A DNA stretch of 64,000 nucleotides from Cryptomeria japonica (lineage: Eukaryota > Streptophyta > Pinopsida > Cupressales > Cupressaceae). The stretch covers positions 471,630,573 through 471,694,572 of the forward strand of contig NC_081409.1 of assembly GCF_030272615.1 (NCBI RefSeq), written 5' to 3'. The notes under the pieces are model-generated. The model ran no database searches and was not told the DNA's origin. It was given only the letters and a program-made list of their open reading frames with translations. The position numbers and the translations under genes are program-made. Positions 58,284-64,000 of this stretch are shown here, one piece after another (positions within the stretch are counted from its first letter, which is position 1; each line of letters opens with the position of its first letter).

Positions 58284-61200
58284 TCAGTGAGTAGAAGATA
58301 GGGGTAGGACCCCTAACTTGCTTTTGAGATACTCAAAAGTATCCCTTGGCAGTGGCTTTGTGAAGATGTCTGCTATTTGCTCCTTTGAACTGTTATATTC
58401 TAGCACAACTTTCTTCTCTTGAACTTCTTCTCTGAGATAATGATACTTTATAGAGATATGTTTTGTCTTAGAGTGCATTATTGGATTCTTTGAAATGTTA
58501 ATGGCACTAGTATTATCACATAATATAGTTACTGGCTCAATAACTTTCTCATTTATACCTTCCAATAGTTGCTTGATCCATGCTATATTTGTACAATTCA
58601 ATGCTACAACGACATATTTAGCTTCAGCTGTTGATTGTGAAATGCATCCTTGTTTCTTGCTAAGCCAACTTACTAGTCTATCTCACAAGAAGAAAGCTCC
58701 ACCACTTGTGCTTTTCCTGTCATCAATGTTTCCTGCCCAATCAGCATCAGTATAAAATTTTAAATCAAAATCATTCCTCTTTTCATATACTAAGCCATAG
58801 TCTTTAGTGCCTCTTAGGTATCTAAAAATTCTCTTGACTGCTATCATATGAGTTTCTTTGGGATCTGCAAAAAATCTTGCAACTATTCCTACTACATGTG
58901 CTATAGCTGGCTTGCTGTGAACAACATATTGCAGCTTTCCAATCATAGATCGGTAAAGTGTCTCATCAACAGATGTAGATTCATCATTCTTTGATAGTTT
59001 ACAGTTAGTAGTCATAGGAGTACTTACAGGTTTAGAATCCTCCATTCCAAATTTCTTCAAGATTTCCTTTATGTACTTGGATTGAGTAATGAAAATCTCA
59101 TCTTTCATTTGCAGTATTTGTAAACCTATAAAATAATTTATCTCACCGATTAATGACATCTCAAATTCTTTGCACATTTCATTTCCAAAGTTCTTGCATA
59201 GAGAATCATTTCCACAAAAAATAATATCATCAACAAATATGGCTGAGATCGGTATTCCATTGTCCTCATCATTCTTCATGTACATATTGTTGTTTTCACT
59301 TGTCCTTATAAATCCAATCTTGATCAAGTAAGAGTGCAGTCGCTCATACCATGCTCTAGGTGCTTGTTTCAGACCATATAAAGCTTTGTTTAATTTACAT
59401 ACCCGATCTTTACTCTTGTCTTCAACAAATCCTTCAGGTTGTTCAATATAAACTTCTTCTTCTAGTATACCATTCAAAAATATAGATTTAACATCCATTT
59501 GATATACCTTGAAATTTTTAAAAGCAGCATATGCCAAAAATGTTCTTACTCCCTCAAGTCTAGCCACAGGTGCAAAAGTCTCACCATAATCTATTCCTTC
59601 TTCTTGAGCATAACCTTTGTAAACTAGTCTTGCTTTGTTCTAAATGACCTCACCTTTTTCATTTAGCTTGTTTCTAGAAATCCACTTTGTACCGATTACA
59701 TTTTTGTCCTTCGATCTTGGGACCAATGTCCAAGTTTCATTCTTCTTGATTTGATCAATCTCTTCTGTCATAGCATTTACCCAATCTTCATTGTTAAATG
59801 CCTCTTTTACTATTCTCAGTTCAATTTTAGATAACAGACATGTGTTATGTCTTACTTTGTTCCTTGTCATCACTAAATCATCCTTATCTCCTATAATCTG
59901 ACTTGATGCATGATTTCTTCTGACATATTTGGCTAATATAGGCTTGGTAGGCTCTATATGATCTTCTTCATCACTTGATAACTGGATATTATCTTCATTT
60001 TCTTCAGCAACTTTCTCAGTAGGACTTCTCGGTTGAACATAAACAAATTCTTCATAATTTTCTAGTTCTTTGGAATTTCCTTCATCATTTCTTTCTGCAA
60101 ATTCATCAATTTTCACATTTGCACTTTCTACTATTTTGTTAGATGATTTGATCAGACATTTAAATGCTTTACTTCTAGAAGGATAACTAAGAAATGTTCC
60201 TTCCTCTCTTTTGTGATCAAACTTTCCATTCCTGTCATCTTTGTGAGCATAACATCTACTTCCAAAGATTTTAAAATAACTTACATTAGATTTCTTGTCA
60301 TACCAGATTTCATATGGTGTCTTCATAGTTCCTTTCTTTAGTTGTACTCGGTTCAGGGTGTAAACAGCAGTGTTGATTGCTTCTCTCCAAAATGTTTGAG
60401 GTACCCTCTTTTCTATCATCAGGGTTCTGGCACAATCTACAATTGATATGTTTCTTCTCTCAACTATCCCATTTTGATGAGGTGTTCTCAGTGTAGACAC
60501 TTGCCTTTTTATACCATGATAATTATAGAATAAGTTAAATTCATCAGAAGTGAATTCTCCTCCTCTATCAGATCTAAGACATTTCAGTTGTCTTCCTGTT
60601 TAATTTTCAACTCTTGCCTTGTACCATTTAAAAATTTGAAAAGCTTCTGATTTTTCTTTTAAAAACATAACTGACATCATCCTTGAGTAATCATCCACAA
60701 ATAATATGAAGTATTTGTCACCATAATAACTTTGAACTTTCATGGGACCACAAAGATCAGTGTGTACTAGATCTAAAATTCCTTTAGAAGTGTAGGACTT
60801 ACTTGTAAATCTTGAGCTTGTCATCTTACCCATCTGGCATCCTCGGCACATAGCATTCTCAGGTTTTTCTAGGCTTGGTAGACCTCTTACTCGATGCTTC
60901 TTACTTATTTTGATCAGATTATCAAATTTTACATGACAAAACCTTTTATGCCATAACCAGGTATCTTCTATTTTTGCATATAGACATTTGTTCCGAGTTG
61001 AGTCAAGATGAAATGTATTACCTTTTGTTTGTGTCCCGGTAGCAACCAGCTTTCCATGTTTCTCATGAACTTTGACACATCCCTTCTAGAATTCTATTCT
61101 ATATCATGTATTGTTTAGTTGTGCTACACTCAACAAATTGTATTTCAAACCTTCAACCCAGTATACATCATCAGATTTAGCATTGTCAAGAAGTGTTATA

Positions 61201-61796
61201 GATCCTTTACCTTGCACCAGACTTGGTGCATCATTACCAAATCTTACATATCCTCCATCATAGTCTTCTAATTTAACAAACTTGTGTTTATCACCTGTCA
61301 TGTGATGTGAGCATCCACTATGTATGATCCAAGAATCATTATTATTTATGTGAGATATTAGGGCTTTTTCTTCATACCTTTCTTCATCTGATCCATCTTT
61401 AATAGCCACATAAACAACTTCCTCTGTATCAGTTTCATCAAATTTATCATCGTTGGATTCCTCATCAGCTACTAGGCATGTCTTTCTGTCTCTCCTTCTG
61501 AAGTCTCGGTGTCCTCTATAGTGATTGTCTTTATGTATGTCTTCTCGGTATTCTCTCTTCTCACTAGATTCTTTGTTAGGGCAGCTAGAAGCCATATGTC
61601 CTATTTTATCACAATTGAAACATTTTAAAGGTAGCTTTCCTTTATACTTACCTTTGCCTCTTGGTAACCTTCTCACCAATAGTGCTTCAAACTCTTCTCG
61701 CTTTCTGATCTCCTCATACAGTTTGTGTACTTCTTCCATGTTTTTATGAAATCTCTCACTTGCTCCACTGTGATTTCCTTCAGAATACTTATTCAA
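58284..61796 (-). pseudogene. Ty1/copia gag-pol pseudogene, 5' truncated
   Basis: One frame of about 1,171 codons on the minus strand, without frameshift, broken by stops near 61104, 61086, 60600, 59640 and 58683. Order: end of gag with zinc knuckle CFNCDKIGHMASSC (about 61610); protease WIIHSGCSHHMTG, where the catalytic Asp of the usual DSG is His; integrase zinc region (HKRFCH ... CRGCQMGKM) and core (DLCGP, FVDDYSRM, LRSDRGGEF, PHQNGIVERRN); reverse transcriptase ([32 protein letters not shown]); RNase H ([15 protein letters not shown] ... DIFTKPLPRD). The N-terminal part of gag is missing beyond 61796, where unrelated sequence begins. The domain order gag-PR-INT-RT-RH identifies copia. 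Non-functional. Confidence 0.9.
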
Positions 61797-62799
61797 TCTA
61801 TAGACACATAAAAATTTCCATTAATTTTGTCTACATTTAATTTCAAATTTCTCTGAACATCGGGTGAGTCATTATTACACTATTATTTCTCAATAATTCA
61901 TTATTCATAATTCCCATCTTTTATTAGATTATTATTATTAATATCTTACCATTTATCCATTAAATTTATTAAATAAAATATTTTATCATATTCATTTATA
62001 TGCCTTCATGCATTCACCTTATATACATTTATCTATTTATTTAATAAAACCCTTAAATATCCCCTCCTACCACTTACCATTTCCCACTTACTATTTCCCA
62101 TTTACCACTCATCTTGAACTATCCCACATTCATCCTACAACATGAACTCACCCGGAGAAATTCTATTTAAACAAGCCCCTCTCTCTTATTTGGGCATCTC
62201 ATCTTTATGCATCGAACTTATGTCAGTTTGTATTCTTCAACATCTTGGCACTTCATTTTCTTTAGCTTCCTTTGCATCAATCATCTTGAATCTCCAAAAA
62301 ACCATAGCTTCTTGTGTGTGCTTCTGAGAGCAATATTATCTACATAAGATCTTGGTTTAAGGAGTGCAATGGAGTGGATTATGTAACATGCATGTGTGTT
62401 TTAGTTTAGATATTTTCATTTGCATGTGTGTGTTTTGCAGGAAAAACTTCATTGTTGTATGCTAGAAGATTGAATCTTATCCAATCCATTTCCTTCATTT
62501 ATTTAGTTTTTTTAATTAGATTTAAAATTAGTCCTATTTTAAAATCAGATTTAAATTTTATTTCGTGAACTAATCTTTATTGCTTTATGTGTTTGTGCTT
62601 GTGCAGGTTCCCTCTTGTGACATCCAATCTCATGTGCTGAAGATAATCTCCTGAAACTACTAATATCATTTTGATGCAGGACGCATGTCGAAGAAATGGT
62701 GACTTGAAACAGATTGTCTGATTTTTTAGATTAGATCACATTTCGAATTGGTGCTTTAAAATTAACCAGTGTCTTTCATGTTTTGAGCATTAGGCTCTT
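61797..62799. other. Non-coding; possible promoter and splice-like signals
   Basis: AT-rich, pyrimidine-rich on the plus strand. TATTTAAA at 62164-62171 followed by C/T-rich sequence resembles a TATA region, and two good acceptor-like sites follow (GTGTTTTGCAG near 62440; TTGTGCAG near 62606). This could be an LTR or leader of an unrecognised element. No protein motif was found. Confidence 0.35.
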
Positions 62800-63345
62800 T
62801 TGTGTTTACCTTTTAGAGGGCCTACCTCCCAAGAAGCCCTTAAGGCTCGGTGAGAGGGGACGACCCAAGTGGTAATGGGCTAAAGCCAAGCTCTTCCGAA
62901 TCACTATAAATAAATGTGTTTGTGATGAAAGTTGCAAGCAACGAGTGCTGATTAGTTCATACCGACGGCATGTCTCCCCATAAACCCTATAGAGCACAAC
63001 CTCTATAGGTTGGGAGCCTTCCTTAATGGAGCGTACGCTGCCGCATGTATGGCCACTCGAACGGATGCCCTTACTAGACACCATTTGTGTTAGAAGCCAA
63101 AAACCTTCTAGTTGTTGACACAGGAGGTCGGACCTCTGAAGTGGCTCACATTCTTACGGTTCTTAGTAGAGATACAAAGTTCACCACGAGGAGTTTTCAT
63201 GGGGACTGATGCTTGGCTGCCCCAGAGAAGTGAGTGTCGAGGGTGGAGCCAGTGGGGTCAAGCATCTAAGCATCCGCTCTAAATTGTGTAGCTCAGGGTA
63301 AGCCCCCAAGTGAGATTCAACAACTATTGTCCTGGCCAGCCTTAG
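62800..63345. other. GC-richer block, possible LTR of unrecognised element
   Basis: Distinctly less AT-rich than its surroundings, with CGGTGAGAGGGGACGACCCA, GTGGTAATGGGCTAAAGCCA and CACTATAAATA. No coding frame of note and no convincing rRNA or tRNA match. The feel is of a gypsy LTR fragment, but no second copy is in the window. Confidence 0.3.
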
Positions 63346-64000
63346 GATTGTGCTTGAATGTGTTTTTATTAAAAAATCAAACAAACATTTTGTCTGCCAT
63401 GTTTTCTGAGTGTGTGCACAAACAAACAAGAACATCTCACAATCAACATCACACTTGAAATGGAAACACTTTACAAAAAAACCTTGGTCTAAGCTTTCAA
63501 GTATCCATCCACATGGTAAAACAAAAACATTTCAAAACAAAATTGTCCTTGAAACATTGAGCCTATGTTATCAAAAAATAAATAAAAATCATTTCAAATC
63601 TCTTGAGACATCAGTTTTGGAGTTTTGATCTTTTAGGTCCTCACATAGTCACATCATTATAGTTTCCCATACCCTTTTCAATCCTTGCATATTCTTCACC
63701 TAGTTGCACCTTTCATCCTTGCATATCTCATTTAATTATACCCAATCTTCACATATCCCCCCTAGATCAAACCCATGCATAATCCCCTTAGATCATATCC
63801 ATAATCTTTGCATAGCCTTCCATCATTCCTTTAGGACATAACCTTAAACCTTGCACAAGTTCCTTAGTTCATTTCATCATTGGTCCTAGCATTTCATTAT
63901 TATTTGCATACCAAAATCCAAAAAAAAATCAAAAATCCAAAAACAAAACCAAAAAAAACATTGCTTGCACTTAGGATTTCTCATCTTAGGTCTGACATCA
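63346..64000. other. Non-coding, nothing recognised
   Basis: AT- and C-rich plus strand with repeated CTTGCATA / TTAGATCATA-like phrases near 63,680-63,850. No coding motif was recognised. Confidence 0.4.

Noticed and set aside
62800-63345. rRNA or tRNA gene in the GC-richer block
   Set aside because: No rRNA core motifs and no cloverleaf with the usual TTCGA arm were recognised.

Overview
This is a eukaryotic (plant) window that is almost entirely transposable elements, their remains, and AT-rich non-coding DNA. No intact host gene was recognised. The element types (a Tat-like Ty3/gypsy element with an archaeal-type RNase H, Ty1/copia, hAT, and an intron-containing plant transposase-like gene), the very long LTRs and the slow substitution-dominated decay suggest a large plant genome, most likely a gymnosperm. 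That taxonomic call is inference.

Layout. 1-6.7 kb: non-coding DNA with several tandem and dispersed repeats. 6.73-7.97 kb (minus): the spliced 3' part of a plant transposase-like gene, readable through seven exons with one in-frame stop. 8-15.9 kb: non-coding, with a TTGAACC-rich low-complexity block and an inverted pair of LTR-like repeats carrying a long G-tract. 16.05-18.69 kb (plus): a hAT transposase pseudogene in one frame broken only by stop codons. 20.2-24.1 kb (minus): a decayed gene distantly related to the protein encoded in the LTRs described next.

The centrepiece is 24,924-52,843: a head-to-tail array LTR1-internal1-LTR2-internal2-LTR3(truncated) of one Ty3/gypsy Tat-like element, with an exact period of 11,603 bp. 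The LTRs are 5,015 bp, bounded by TGTTG...CAACA, and the first two are followed 3 bp later by a primer-binding-site-like TGGCGACTC sequence. Each LTR contains a 1,049-codon reading frame (intact in LTR2, nonsense-broken in LTR1 and LTR3) and a dense array of TCATCGA/TCGATGA motifs upstream of it. The 6,588-bp internal region encodes gag, protease, an archaeal-type RNase H placed before the reverse transcriptase, a native RNase H that has lost catalytic residues, and an integrase, in one frame interrupted by two TAG codons shared by both copies.

52.8-61.8 kb: Ty1/copia remains on the minus strand: a 1,171-codon gag-pol pseudogene (58,284-61,796), an LTR, a short RNase H remnant fused to a PBS-like sequence, and a second LTR. 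61.8-64 kb: non-coding, with a GC-richer block of unknown identity.

The observation most worth following is the large protein carried inside the gypsy LTRs, together with its divergent homologue at 20-24 kb, the unusual domain order of the polyprotein, and the motif array ahead of the LTR gene.
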